Shown here one piece after another: positions 32,240 to 40,994 of a DNA stretch of 64,000 bases. Both the position numbers and the translations under genes were made by a program. Numbering within the stretch: position 1 is the stretch's first letter; each line of letters opens with the position of its first letter. The notes below the pieces were generated by a model. The model had not been told where the DNA came from. It made no database searches and was given only the letters and a program-made list of their open reading frames with translations. This DNA is from Lachnospiraceae bacterium (GTDB lineage: Bacteria; Bacillota; Clostridia; Lachnospirales; Lachnospiraceae), in contig CAAEMT010000031.1 of NCBI GenBank assembly GCA_900757145.1, forward strand, positions 11,641-75,640. Direction: 5' to 3'.

Positions 32240-33451
32240 TTATTGGTTGCAGTAGATCTCTAAAATGGCATTTGGGATATATTTCTTAATAAAATCGCTG
32301 TCTGCGGCAATGGCACAGGCGGACCTGAAATCTTTCGGAAGCTGTTTGAAATTTGAAAGAGTGGTCTTATCCGCTTTATAAAGATTGATGTCGGCAGGCG
32401 CAGGCAGCTGTGTTTTATTCTGGATTCCTTCAAGTGCTGCGTAGATCATCAGGGCAAAAGCCAGATAGGGATTTGCTGTCGGATCAGGTGAACGCAGCTC
32501 CATACGCCGATATTCCCCGACGGCAAAAGGTACTCTGACAAGCTGTGAACGATTTTCGCTGGACCAGGAAATATAGCCCGGAGCTTTTTTCTGCCCAAAA
32601 CGCTTGTAGGAGCCTTCTGTCGGATTGAGGAAAACTGTCATATCAGAAATCTTATCCAGAATACCTGCGATTAAGTAATCCATATGATCGACCGGTTCAT
32701 GGGATTTGACTGACATATTGATATGAAATCCGTTTCCGGGTTCATTTTCCAGAGGTTTTGGACGAAAATCAGCAAAAATACCGTTTTGCCGGGCGATTGT
32801 TTTTACTACCGTCTGAAAAGTCATCGCATTGTCCGCAGCGGTCAGAGGATCAGAGTAGCGAAAATCAATCTCATTTTGTCCGGGACCTTCTTCATGATGG
32901 GAACTCTCCGGCTGGATCCCCATTTGTTCGAGTGTCAGGCATACCTCCCGGCGGATATTTTCCCCTCTGTCTTCCGGAGCTATGTCCATGTAGGAGGCGT
33001 TATCATAAGGCTTCTTTGTTGGGCAGCCATTATCATCCAGATGAAACAGATAAAATTCCTGCTCTGCGCCAAAGAAAAAGAAGTGTCCGGACTGCTCTGC
33101 CTTGCAGACTGCCCTCTTTAAGATGGAGCGTGTATCGCACTCGAATATTTTTCCGTTCGGATAAGTGATATTGCAGAACATTCTTACTACGCTGCCGTGT
33201 TCTGGCCTCCATGGAAGAGGCATGAGCGTGTCTGCCTCCGGATGGAGAAAGAGATCGGAGTGGTTCTCATCGCCAAAGCCGGTGATCGCTGATGCATCAA
33301 TGGCAATTCCATATGTAAAAGCCCGAGGCAGTTCTGGCGGCATGATGGATATATTTTTCTGCTTTCCAAATACATCGCAAAAGGCGAGACGGATGAATTT
33401 TACGTCTTCCTCCTGTACATACTGTATGACCTCTTCTTTGGAATACTTCAT
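32240..33451 (-). CDS. glnA: Glutamine synthetase, type I, short form
   Basis: A 403-residue type I enzyme, about 40 residues shorter than usual bacterial GlnA. Active-site segments are FGAEQEFYLFH, EGPGQNEIDFRY, GNGFHINMS and RRMELRSPDPTANPYLAF. It makes glutamine from glutamate, ammonia and ATP. The adenylylation loop of proteobacterial enzymes is not evident. It sits between the GXGXG subunit of a split glutamate synthase and an ANTAR regulator. A second, type III synthetase starts the divergent operon. A related enzyme acting on an amine instead of ammonia is possible but less likely. Confidence 0.88.
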   Translation of the reverse strand: MKYSKEEVIQYVQEEDVKFIRLAFCDVFGKQKNISIMPPELPRAFTYGIAIDASAITGFGDENHSDLFLHPEADTLMPLPWRPEHGSVVRMFCNITYPNGKIFECDTRSILKRAVCKAEQSGHFFFFGAEQEFYLFHLDDNGCPTKKPYDNASYMDIAPEDRGENIRREVCLTLEQMGIQPESSHHEEGPGQNEIDFRYSDPLTAADNAMTFQTVVKTIARQNGIFADFRPKPLENEPGNGFHINMSVKSHEPVDHMDYLIAGILDKISDMTVFLNPTEGSYKRFGQKKAPGYISWSSENRSQLVRVPFAVGEYRRMELRSPDPTANPYLAFALMIYAALEGIQNKTQLPAPADINLYKADKTTLSNFKQLPKDFRSACAIAADSDFIKKYIPNAILEIYCNQ

Positions 33452-33473
33452 TCGCTTACCTACTTTCTGATTA

Positions 33474-34196
33474 TTAGTTTGTTACATACATTTGTTTGTA
33501 TGGATTTTTGCTGTTCGGAGTAATTACTGTAAAAGGAGCGGATATTATTTCATCCAGAGAATATCCGAAGTCAGCGCAGTATTCAGATAAATATCCGTGA
33601 ATTTCCGACAGTTCCTCCGGATCCGCACATCGCGATGTGACTTGTTCGGGAAAACGGATATCTGTACATGTTCCGCGCAGGAATATTTTTCCGCCGTGCA
33701 TTCCCGTGCAGGGGAAATTGCCTACGATGCGTTTGCCGTTATTATGCAGTCCGAGGATGATAATGATGCCGCCTGCCTGATATTCTCCCAAAAAACTTCC
33801 GGCACATCCTCCGATGATCATCACAGGGATTTTTTCTTTGTAGGCTTTCATATGGATTCCGGCGCGGTATCCGGCATTTCCCTGTACGTATATTTTTCCG
33901 CCGCGCATGGCGTATCCGGCAGCATCCCCGACATTCCCGTGGATCAGGATCTTTCCTTCATTCATAGTATCGCCTACGGCATCCTGAGCGTTAGCGTTTA
34001 CGGTGATCTGCGCGCTGTTTAAATATGCGCCCAGAGCATTTCCCGGCGTTCCGTTGATCGTAAGATGGATATCAGACATGCCGGCAGCGATAAACCTCTG
34101 CCCGCAGCAGCCTTTTAGGATACATTCTCTGTCTGCTTTTCGGATTGCCTCATTTACAGCTCTGTGATCCAGGTTTTCTGTATCGATGATTTTCAT
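33474..34196 (-). CDS. Split glutamate synthase, GXGXG (GltB C-terminal) subunit
   Basis: A 240-residue protein corresponding to the beta-helix domain at the C-terminus of GltB. Repeated G-x-x-G-x-x-x-G units are visible, such as GNALGAYLNSAQI, GDTMNEGKILIHGNVGDAAG, MRGGKIYVQGNAGYRAGIHM and GGIIIILGLHNNG. The domain has no catalytic residues but organises the ammonia path. Here it is a separate polypeptide, as in archaeal-type and GlxC/MgsB systems. It lies 67 bases downstream of the FMN subunit gene and 22 bases before glnA. Confidence 0.88.
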   Translation of the reverse strand: MKIIDTENLDHRAVNEAIRKADRECILKGCCGQRFIAAGMSDIHLTINGTPGNALGAYLNSAQITVNANAQDAVGDTMNEGKILIHGNVGDAAGYAMRGGKIYVQGNAGYRAGIHMKAYKEKIPVMIIGGCAGSFLGEYQAGGIIIILGLHNNGKRIVGNFPCTGMHGGKIFLRGTCTDIRFPEQVTSRCADPEELSEIHGYLSEYCADFGYSLDEIISAPFTVITPNSKNPYKQMYVTN

Positions 34197-34263
34197 ATTG
34201 TATCACATCTCCTTGAAATTGTTTACATCTTTTTATAAAAGAACAGAGACAGATTCGTAACCT

Positions 34264-35769
34264 CTATTCTCCGGCATGTGAAATGCCGAGTATTTCCAGT
34301 TCCTTCTCTGTAAGACCGATTCCTCTTAACATCAGCCGATTGCCTCGCAGAGCTTCGATGGAATTGATACCCATGCCGCCCATCATTTCCTTTATCTCAT
34401 GCCGCCATGCGGTCATCAGGTTTATAAGACGCCGGCTGCCTGTTTCAGGATTCAGCCTTTTTACGAGCTCCGGCTGCTGTGTCGCTATGCCCCAATTGCA
34501 TTTTCCGCTTTGACAAGTACGGCAGAGATGGCAGCCAAGAGCAAGCAGGGCGGCGGTAGCCACGTAACAGGCATCTGCACCGAGCGCGACGGCCTTTACG
34601 ACATCGGAGGCGCTTCGGATACTTCCGCCGACGATAAGGGAGACGTTATTGCGGATGCCTTCTTCGCGCAGCCGCTGATCTACTGCGGCAAGAGCAAGTT
34701 CGATCGGAATTCCGACATTGTCGCGGATTCTGGCAGGTGCGGCGCCTGTACCGCCGCGGAAACCATCGATTGCAATAATATCAGCTCCGCTCCGTGCGAT
34801 ACCGCTTGCGATTGCAGCAATATTATGGACGGCTGCGACCTTGACGATGACGGGCTTCTTATATTCGGTGGCTTCCTTCAGCGAGAAAACGAGCTGGCGT
34901 AAATCTTCAATAGAATAAATGTCGTGATGCGGAGCCGGAGAAATGGCGTCAGAGCCCTCCGGGATCATTCTGGTGCGCGATACGTCTCCTACGATCTTAG
35001 CTCCCGGAAGATGCCCTCCGATTCCAGGCTTTGCGCCCTGCCCCATTTTTATCTCAATTGCCGCACCTGCGTTCAGATAATCTTCGTGGACGCCAAAACG
35101 GCCGGAGGCTACCTGAACGATGGTGTTTTTGCTGTAGCAGTAGAAATCCTCATGCAGACCGCCTTCGCCGGTATTGTAAAAGATACCAAGCTCTGAAGCA
35201 GCCTGAGCCAGAGCTTTATGAGCGTTGTAGCTGATAGAGCCGTAGCTCATGGCAGAAAACATGACAGGCATGGAAAGCTCCAGCTGCGGCGGGAGACTGC
35301 ATTCTAAGGCTCCATTGTCTGAACGTTTTACTTTTTGAGGTTTTTTTCCGAGAAAAACCCTTGTTTCCATTGGCTCACGCAGGGGGTCGATGGAAGGGTT
35401 TGTCACCTGTGAGGCATTGAGGAGGATCTTATCCCAATAAACGGGGAGTGGATTCGGATTTCCCATAGAAGACAGGAGTACACCGCCGCTGTTTGCCTGT
35501 TTATATATTTCTTTGATCGTATTATCCGTCCAGTTCGCGTTTTGGCGAAGGACACAATCGCTTTTTACGATTTTTAATGCTCTGGCCGGGCAGAAGGAGA
35601 CACAGCGCTGACAGTTTACACACTTTGATTCATCGTATGTCATGATGTGATATTTTTCATCGTAGCTGTGGACTTCGTTGGCACATTGCTGTATGCAGAT
35701 ACGGCAGGAGACACACCTGTCATCGTTTCTGATCACTTCAAATTCAGGATAAATAAATTCAATTCCCAT
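34264..35769 (-). CDS. Split glutamate synthase, FMN-binding synthase subunit with N-terminal ferredoxin domain
   Basis: A 501-residue subunit. The first about 70 residues hold two [4Fe-4S] motifs (CVSCRICIQQC and CVNCQRCVSFCPA). The rest is the glutamate synthase FMN barrel (MFSAMSYGSISYNAHKALA, GQGAKPGIGGHLPG, IDGFRGGTGAAP), and the [3Fe-4S] cysteines lie in CHLCRTCQSGKCNWG. The enzyme reduces 2-oxoglutarate plus glutamine-derived ammonia to two glutamates. With ferredoxin clusters fused on and no NADPH-dependent GltD gene nearby, reduced ferredoxin is the likely donor. Its start overlaps the stop of the amidotransferase subunit by 1 base. Confidence 0.9.
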   Translation of the reverse strand: MGIEFIYPEFEVIRNDDRCVSCRICIQQCANEVHSYDEKYHIMTYDESKCVNCQRCVSFCPARALKIVKSDCVLRQNANWTDNTIKEIYKQANSGGVLLSSMGNPNPLPVYWDKILLNASQVTNPSIDPLREPMETRVFLGKKPQKVKRSDNGALECSLPPQLELSMPVMFSAMSYGSISYNAHKALAQAASELGIFYNTGEGGLHEDFYCYSKNTIVQVASGRFGVHEDYLNAGAAIEIKMGQGAKPGIGGHLPGAKIVGDVSRTRMIPEGSDAISPAPHHDIYSIEDLRQLVFSLKEATEYKKPVIVKVAAVHNIAAIASGIARSGADIIAIDGFRGGTGAAPARIRDNVGIPIELALAAVDQRLREEGIRNNVSLIVGGSIRSASDVVKAVALGADACYVATAALLALGCHLCRTCQSGKCNWGIATQQPELVKRLNPETGSRRLINLMTAWRHEIKEMMGGMGINSIEALRGNRLMLRGIGLTEKELEILGISHAGE

Positions 35770-36863
35770 TAAAACATTCCCTCCTTCACTCTTATAATGA
35801 CCGGCTCGCCTCCGGCAGGCGCCCAGATATTTTCCGCGTCGGGCTCCATAGTACGGATAGCGGCTTCCTCACTGGAGATAAAGACAAGATCGTCCTTTTC
35901 TCCGACTACCATGGAACGAAGCTTCAGACGGTCATTCAAAGCCATCAGTCCTCCGGAAAATCCGAAAACAATAGAGAACGGTCCTGTCACGAGAAGGCTG
36001 GAGAAGAGCGTTCGAAGATACGTATGTTTTTTCTGATCTTCCAGATCGGTTTTCGCATCAATGGTGCTCCAAAACGGCGCGGAAATAACGCTCGCAGTCT
36101 CCGAAAGAGTAAGTCCCTGAACACGGAGCAGATAATCCATGATATAGGTAATGACTTCGGTATCCGTCTGGAGCGTGCATTTATAGCCGAACATTTCAAT
36201 AAACCGGCGGTTCGCGTCATAGGAAGAGATATCGCCGTTATGCACGACAGAATAGTCAAGCAGCGTAAAAGGATGGGCGCCGCCCCACCAGCCCGGCGTG
36301 TTGGTAGGATACCGTCCGTGAGCGGTCCATGAGTAGCCCTCATATTCTTCCAGTTTATAAAAGACGCCGACGTCTTCCGGATATCCGACGGCTTTGAAGG
36401 CGCCCATGTTTTTGCCGCTGGAGAAAACGTAGGCGCCGGGCATGTCTGAATTGATCTTCATAACAGTTCTGGCAACAAACTCTTTTTCATCGAGCTGCAA
36501 AGCTGCCAGAACAGATCTTAACGGGGCAGCGAAATAGCGCCATATAATTGGCTCATCCGTGATTGCGGGAATCTTGCGCGTCGGAATCAGTTCGGACTGG
36601 ACGATCTCAAACCGTTCCTTTAAGAAAGCTTCGCAGTTCTTTCTGGTATCGCGGCTGTCAAAGAATATATGAAACGCATAAAAATCCCTGTATGCCGGAT
36701 AAATGCCATAACCTGCAAAGCCGCCGCCAAGTCCGTTGGATCTGTCGTGCATGGGTTTCATGGAATTTATGATCCTTTCACCGGACATTTTATTTCCTTC
36801 TTTAGAAATGACGGCAGAAATCGCACATCCAGAAGGAATTCGCACCTGACCTTCAATTTTCAT
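35769..36863 (-). CDS. Split glutamate synthase, class II glutamine amidotransferase subunit
   Basis: A 364-residue amidotransferase corresponding to the N-terminal domain of GltB. The ATG at 36863 is chosen from the AAAGGAAGG upstream. The likely catalytic cysteine is Cys13 in IPSGCAISAV after a 12-residue propeptide. Glutamine-site features are visible: HGRYPTN, VHNGDISSYDANRRF and QTDTEVITYIMDYL. It releases ammonia from glutamine and passes it to the FMN subunit. It is the first gene of the leftward operon, preceded by a promoter and an attenuator-like terminator. Confidence 0.88.
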   Translation of the reverse strand: MKIEGQVRIPSGCAISAVISKEGNKMSGERIINSMKPMHDRSNGLGGGFAGYGIYPAYRDFYAFHIFFDSRDTRKNCEAFLKERFEIVQSELIPTRKIPAITDEPIIWRYFAAPLRSVLAALQLDEKEFVARTVMKINSDMPGAYVFSSGKNMGAFKAVGYPEDVGVFYKLEEYEGYSWTAHGRYPTNTPGWWGGAHPFTLLDYSVVHNGDISSYDANRRFIEMFGYKCTLQTDTEVITYIMDYLLRVQGLTLSETASVISAPFWSTIDAKTDLEDQKKHTYLRTLFSSLLVTGPFSIVFGFSGGLMALNDRLKLRSMVVGEKDDLVFISSEEAAIRTMEPDAENIWAPAGGEPVIIRVKEGMF

Positions 36864-36892
36864 ACTGTTTGTACCTTCCTTTCGGCATAAAT

Positions 36893-36953
36893 AAAAAAGC
36901 AAAGGCGTCCGCTTCAGAGGCAGAAAATCTGCATGAAAATGAACGCCTTTGCT
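36893..36953 (-). terminator. Attenuator-like terminator in the leader of the split glutamate synthase operon
   Basis: Read on the minus strand, AGCAAAGGCGT (36953-36943) pairs perfectly with ACGCCTTTGCT (36908-36898), followed by a U-run. The loop holds a second small hairpin, GCAGA-N3-TCTGC (36932-36920). It begins only a few bases after the predicted transcription start, so it must be read through for operon expression. Confidence 0.8.
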
Positions 36954-36964
36954 CATATTTAATA

Positions 36965-36993
36965 CTTATACAGCGGAGGGCAGTTTTTGTCAA
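36965..36993 (-). promoter_or_regulatory. Promoter of the leftward glutamate synthase-glnA-ANTAR operon
   Basis: On the minus strand, TTGACA (36993-36988) and TATAAG (36970-36965) are separated by 17 bases. It is divergent from the glnN promoter 47 bases away. Confidence 0.8.
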
Positions 36994-37039
36994 GGGATGA
37001 GTAAAACAATCTGTCCGTTTTTTTACGGGAAATTTTTTC

Positions 37040-37068
37040 TTGACAAATGTTTCCTTCGGGTGTATCAT
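37040..37068 (+). promoter_or_regulatory. Promoter of the rightward glnN amidotransferase operon
   Basis: TTGACA at 37040-37045 and TATCAT at 37063-37068 are separated by 17 bases. Predicted transcription starts near 37075, giving a leader of about 165 bases before the glnN start. Confidence 0.8.
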
Positions 37069-37087
37069 CCAACACGTAAAGGCAAAG

Positions 37088-37124
37088 GCGTCTTTGAGAA
37101 GAAGTTCTCAGAGACGCTTTTTTT
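37088..37124 (+). terminator. Attenuator-like terminator in the glnN leader
   Basis: GCGTCTTTGAGAA (37088-37100) pairs with TTCTCAGAGACGC (37105-37117) over 13 bases with one G-U and a GAAG loop, followed by seven T's. It starts about 13 bases after the predicted transcription start. The motif GCAAAGGCGT (37082-37091) at its 5' side is identical to the one in the divergent leader. Confidence 0.85.
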
Positions 37125-37240
37125 CGTTTATTGCGAAAAACAGATACCATTTGAACCAAAAGGCATGGACGTCTTTTATGTGCGGGAAACAGTATCAGGA
37201 AGGATTTTCCGGCCTTTTCAAGTGCAGGAGGAGTGACAGG

Positions 37241-39337
37241 ATGAAAAATGTACCGGATTATTTTGGATGTAACGTATTTGACGACAGAGTGATGAAAGCG
37301 AATCTGTCAGCGAAAGTATATGAGTCGCTGAGAAAGACGATCGATGAAGGTGCAAAGCTCGATATCAGTGTAGCGAATGCGGTTGCGGACGCTATGAAAG
37401 ACTGGGCAGTCAAAAACGGCGCTACTCATTATACACACTGGTTTCAGCCGCTTACCGGCGTAACGGCAGAGAAGCACGACAGCTTTATTTCACCGTCTCC
37501 GGACGGAGGCGTGATCATGGAGTTCTCCGGAAAAGAGCTGATCAAGGGAGAACCGGATGCATCCTCTTTTCCGTCCGGCGGTCTTCGCGCGACCTTCGAG
37601 GCAAGGGGATATACGGCATGGGATCCTACCTCTTATGCATTTATTAAAGGAAAGACATTATGTATTCCTACCGCGTTTTGTTCTTACGGCGGCGAGGCGC
37701 TGGATAAGAAAACGCCTCTGCTCCGTTCCATGGAGGCGCTGAACAGGCAGGCGCTTCGCGTTCTTCGTCTCTTTGGCAATGATGATGTGAAGTGTGTGCG
37801 CACTTTGGTAGGACCGGAACAGGAATATTTTCTCATTACGAAGGAAATGTATGAACAGAGAAAGGATCTCCGGTTCACGGGACGTACTCTTTTCGGTGCA
37901 AAACCGCCGAAGGGACAGGAAATGGACGATCATTACTTTGGAGTGATCAAGCCAAGAGTCGCAGCCTACATGGAAGAATTAAACGAGGAGCTTTGGAAGC
38001 TGGGGATTCTGGCAAAGACGGAGCACAATGAAGTTGCGCCGGCACAGCATGAGCTCGCGCCGGTTTATACGACGACAAATATTGCGACAGACCATAATCA
38101 GCTGACGATGGAGATCATGCAGAAGGTAGCGGCAAGGAACGGGCTGGTATGTCTCATCCATGAAAAACCGTTTGCCGGAGTAAACGGAAGCGGCAAGCAT
38201 AACAACTGGTCGCTGGCAACCGATAAAGGAGTGAACCTGCTGTCTCCGGGAGAAACGCCGTATGAGAACGCTCAGTTTTTATTATTCCTGTGCGCAGTGA
38301 TCAAAGCCGTGGATGACTATCAGGATCTGCTCCGGCTCTCTGTCGCAACCGCAGGAAACGATCACAGACTCGGCGCGAATGAAGCTCCGCCGGCTGTGGT
38401 TTCGATCTTTCTCGGCGATGAACTGAGCGCGGTACTGGAAGCGATCGAAACAGACACTCCGTATGCGGGGGCGAAGAAGGCGCAGATGAAGCTTGGCGTG
38501 GATGTGCTTCCGAAATTCAACCGCGATACGACAGACCGCAACCGGACTTCACCATTTGCATTTACCGGAAATAAATTTGAGTTTCGTATGCTTGGTTCAT
38601 CCAACAGTATTGCATGTGCCAACATTATGCTGAACAGTGCGGTGGCGGAGAGTCTTAAAATCTATGCAGACAGACTGGAGGCCGCGGAAAATTTCGAAGA
38701 CGCACTGCATGAAATGATTCGAAAGACGATCAAAGACCACAAGCATATCATTTTCAACGGAAATGGGTATGATGATGCATGGATTCAGGAGGCAACAAAG
38801 CAGAGAGGACTTCTTAATTACCGCACAACGCCGGACTGTATGCCGCATCTGTTGGATAAGAAGAATGTTCGGATGCTGACATCGCATCATGTATTTTCAG
38901 AGGCTGAGTTGAAATCAAGATGCGAGATCATGCTGGATAATTACTGCAAGACAGTATTGATTGAAGCAAACACAATGATCGATATGGCAAAAACAGAGAT
39001 AGCACCGGCAGTGAGCGCATATGTGCTGGAACTGGCGAACACTGCGGCGGCAAAAAAAGCGTTTGACGATTCTCTCTCGTGCAGTTATGAAGCCTGCCTG
39101 CTGAAAAAGCTGGTAAGAATCGAAGATCAGATCGCCCTGCGGGCAGAGGAGCTAAAGGAAGCGGTGATGAAGCTGCAGGACGCCGGAGATGTTGAAACGC
39201 AGGCGTATAAGATCAGAGATTCGATTTTGAGCAAAATGGGCGGGCTTCGCGTTGTCTGCGATGAAGCGGAGACAATGACGGCGAAAAAATACTGGCCGTT
39301 TCCGACTTACGGCGATCTGCTGTTCGGAGTAAAATAG
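37241..39337 (+). CDS. glnN: Glutamine synthetase, type III
   Basis: A 698-residue type III glutamine synthetase (GlnN). The ATG at 37241 follows CAGGAGGAG with good spacing, and the typical N-terminus VPDYFGCNVFDDRVM follows. Family segments include THYTHWFQPLTGVTAEKHDS, GPEQEYFL, KTEHNEVAPAQHELAP and GNDHRLGANEAPPA. Type III enzymes are large, act as double-ring dodecamers and are common in Bacteroides, cyanobacteria and Clostridia. It is the first gene of an eight-gene operon in which five enzymes spend glutamine. A promoter and attenuator precede it. Confidence 0.96.
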   Translation: MKNVPDYFGCNVFDDRVMKANLSAKVYESLRKTIDEGAKLDISVANAVADAMKDWAVKNGATHYTHWFQPLTGVTAEKHDSFISPSPDGGVIMEFSGKELIKGEPDASSFPSGGLRATFEARGYTAWDPTSYAFIKGKTLCIPTAFCSYGGEALDKKTPLLRSMEALNRQALRVLRLFGNDDVKCVRTLVGPEQEYFLITKEMYEQRKDLRFTGRTLFGAKPPKGQEMDDHYFGVIKPRVAAYMEELNEELWKLGILAKTEHNEVAPAQHELAPVYTTTNIATDHNQLTMEIMQKVAARNGLVCLIHEKPFAGVNGSGKHNNWSLATDKGVNLLSPGETPYENAQFLLFLCAVIKAVDDYQDLLRLSVATAGNDHRLGANEAPPAVVSIFLGDELSAVLEAIETDTPYAGAKKAQMKLGVDVLPKFNRDTTDRNRTSPFAFTGNKFEFRMLGSSNSIACANIMLNSAVAESLKIYADRLEAAENFEDALHEMIRKTIKDHKHIIFNGNGYDDAWIQEATKQRGLLNYRTTPDCMPHLLDKKNVRMLTSHHVFSEAELKSRCEIMLDNYCKTVLIEANTMIDMAKTEIAPAVSAYVLELANTAAAKKAFDDSLSCSYEACLLKKLVRIEDQIALRAEELKEAVMKLQDAGDVETQAYKIRDSILSKMGGLRVVCDEAETMTAKKYWPFPTYGDLLFGVK

Positions 39338-39369
39338 CTTGCCACATAAAGTTACGGAGGTACTTTCCT

Positions 39370-40950
39370 ATGTGTTCTATTATGGCGTATTGCAGCCGCG
39401 GCGCTGCCTTTGATGCTTTTATGGAGGGATTTAAACAAACGATTTCAAGAGGACCGGATGACACCCGTGTAATTGAGGTCAGAGACGGATTGCTTGGGTT
39501 TCACAGGCTGGCGATCATGGGACTGACGCCGTCCGGTATGCAGCCGTTTCAATATGGAAACGATTATGTGGTCTGCAACGGAGAAATCTATGGCTTCAGG
39601 AAGTGGAAGGAAGCGCTTTCAGGAAAATATACATTTAAAAGTGAATCAGACTGCGAAATCATCTTGCCGTTATATCAGGAATACGGCACGGATATGTTTG
39701 CCATGCTGGACGCAGAGTTTGCCTGCGTTATTTATGATGGCGCGGCAGGAGAATTTATAGCGGCACGGGATCCGATCGGGATCCGTCCCCTGTATTACGG
39801 ATATGACAAAGACGGTGCTGTTATTTTTGCCAGTGAAGCAAAAAATCTTGTGGGACTTTCTGATAAGATCATGCCGTTTCCGCCTGGGCATTATTATAAG
39901 GGCGGAGCATTTATCCGCTATTGCGATATTGCCGGAGTGGATACGGTTTGTAACGATGATCTCGATACCGTCTGTAAAAATATTCATGACAAGCTTGTAT
40001 CGGGCGTAGAGAAGCGTCTCGCAGCGGATGCCGGAGTGGGATTTTTGCTTTCCGGAGGTCTGGATTCTTCGTTGGTCTGCGCCATTGCGGCAAAAAAAAG
40101 TAAAGAGCCTATCAGAACCTTTGCGATTGGTATGAGTGAGGATGCGATTGACCTGAAATACGCGAAGCAGGCGGCAGATTATATCGGCAGCAATCATACA
40201 GAGGTTTATATGACGCCGGAGGAAGTGGTTGGTTCTTTGGAAACAGTCATCCGTCTGCTTGGTACATACGACATCACCACGATCCGTGCATCGATCGGAA
40301 TGTATCTGGTCTGTAAGGCGATCCATGAGCAGACAGACATCCGTGTTCTTTTGACCGGAGAGATTTCTGATGAATTATTTGGCTATAAGTATACAGATTT
40401 CGCACCGGATGCGAAGGCTTTTCAAGAAGAATCACAGAAGCGGATTCGGGAGATTCATATGTATGACGTACTCCGCGCAGATCGCTGTATATCGGTAAAT
40501 TCACTGGAGGCGAGAGTGCCGTTCGGGGATTTGGATTTTGTGAAATATGTGATGGCGGTAGATCCTGAATTGAAGCGGAACACCTATGGGAAAGGAAAAT
40601 ATCTGCTGCGCCGCGCATTTGAAAAAGGCGGTTATCTGCCGGAGGAGATTCTTTGGAGAGAGAAGGCCGCATTTTCAGATGCAGTAGGACATTCTATGGT
40701 CGATTATCTGAAGGAGTATGCAGAAAGAAGGTATACGGATAAGGAATTTACGGAAAGATGCGAAAGATATGCGTACGCTAGGCCGTTTACAAAAGAATCC
40801 CTATTGTACAGAGAAATCTTTGAGACGTATTATCCGGGACAGGCAGAGATGATCGTGGATTTCTGGATGCCAAACAGAAATTGGAAAGGATGCGATGTCA
40901 ATGATCCTTCCGCACGGGTGCTTTCTAATTACGGAGAAAGCGGAAAATAA
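39370..40950 (+). CDS. asnB: Asparagine synthase (glutamine-hydrolysing)
   Basis: A 526-residue AsnB. The N-terminal nucleophile Cys2 (MCSIMAYC) starts the class II amidotransferase domain, with VVCNGEIYGFRKWK and SESDCEIILPLY for glutamine binding. The synthetase domain has the ATP PP-loop LLSGGLDSSLV, and VNSLEARVPFGD follows. It makes asparagine from aspartate, ATP and glutamine. It lies 32 bases after glnN with CGGAGG upstream. In frame and length it is a complete E. coli-type AsnB. Confidence 0.94.
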   Translation: MCSIMAYCSRGAAFDAFMEGFKQTISRGPDDTRVIEVRDGLLGFHRLAIMGLTPSGMQPFQYGNDYVVCNGEIYGFRKWKEALSGKYTFKSESDCEIILPLYQEYGTDMFAMLDAEFACVIYDGAAGEFIAARDPIGIRPLYYGYDKDGAVIFASEAKNLVGLSDKIMPFPPGHYYKGGAFIRYCDIAGVDTVCNDDLDTVCKNIHDKLVSGVEKRLAADAGVGFLLSGGLDSSLVCAIAAKKSKEPIRTFAIGMSEDAIDLKYAKQAADYIGSNHTEVYMTPEEVVGSLETVIRLLGTYDITTIRASIGMYLVCKAIHEQTDIRVLLTGEISDELFGYKYTDFAPDAKAFQEESQKRIREIHMYDVLRADRCISVNSLEARVPFGDLDFVKYVMAVDPELKRNTYGKGKYLLRRAFEKGGYLPEEILWREKAAFSDAVGHSMVDYLKEYAERRYTDKEFTERCERYAYARPFTKESLLYREIFETYYPGQAEMIVDFWMPNRNWKGCDVNDPSARVLSNYGESGK

Positions 40951-40994
40951 TTTTTTTGCTAAATACAGAAGATCAGGTAAGGAAGTGGAGGATC

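Noticed and set aside
31633..36863. Methylamine pathway (N-methylglutamate synthase plus gamma-glutamylmethylamide synthetase).
   Set aside because: The gene set is similar, but no methylamine or dehydrogenase genes are nearby and the divergent operon is purely glutamine metabolism.
36893..37124. Canonical ANTAR double-hairpin target with A1/G4 hexaloops.
   Set aside because: I can draw GCAG-hexaloop and GAGA-hexaloop hairpins, but neither loop has G at position 4, and paired hairpins are not evident. The shared motif is reported without claiming the consensus.
37165..37236. A 23-codon leader peptide just before glnN.
   Set aside because: Its ATG has no usable ribosome site, and the frame extends far upstream through the terminator hairpin, so it looks like chance open sequence.
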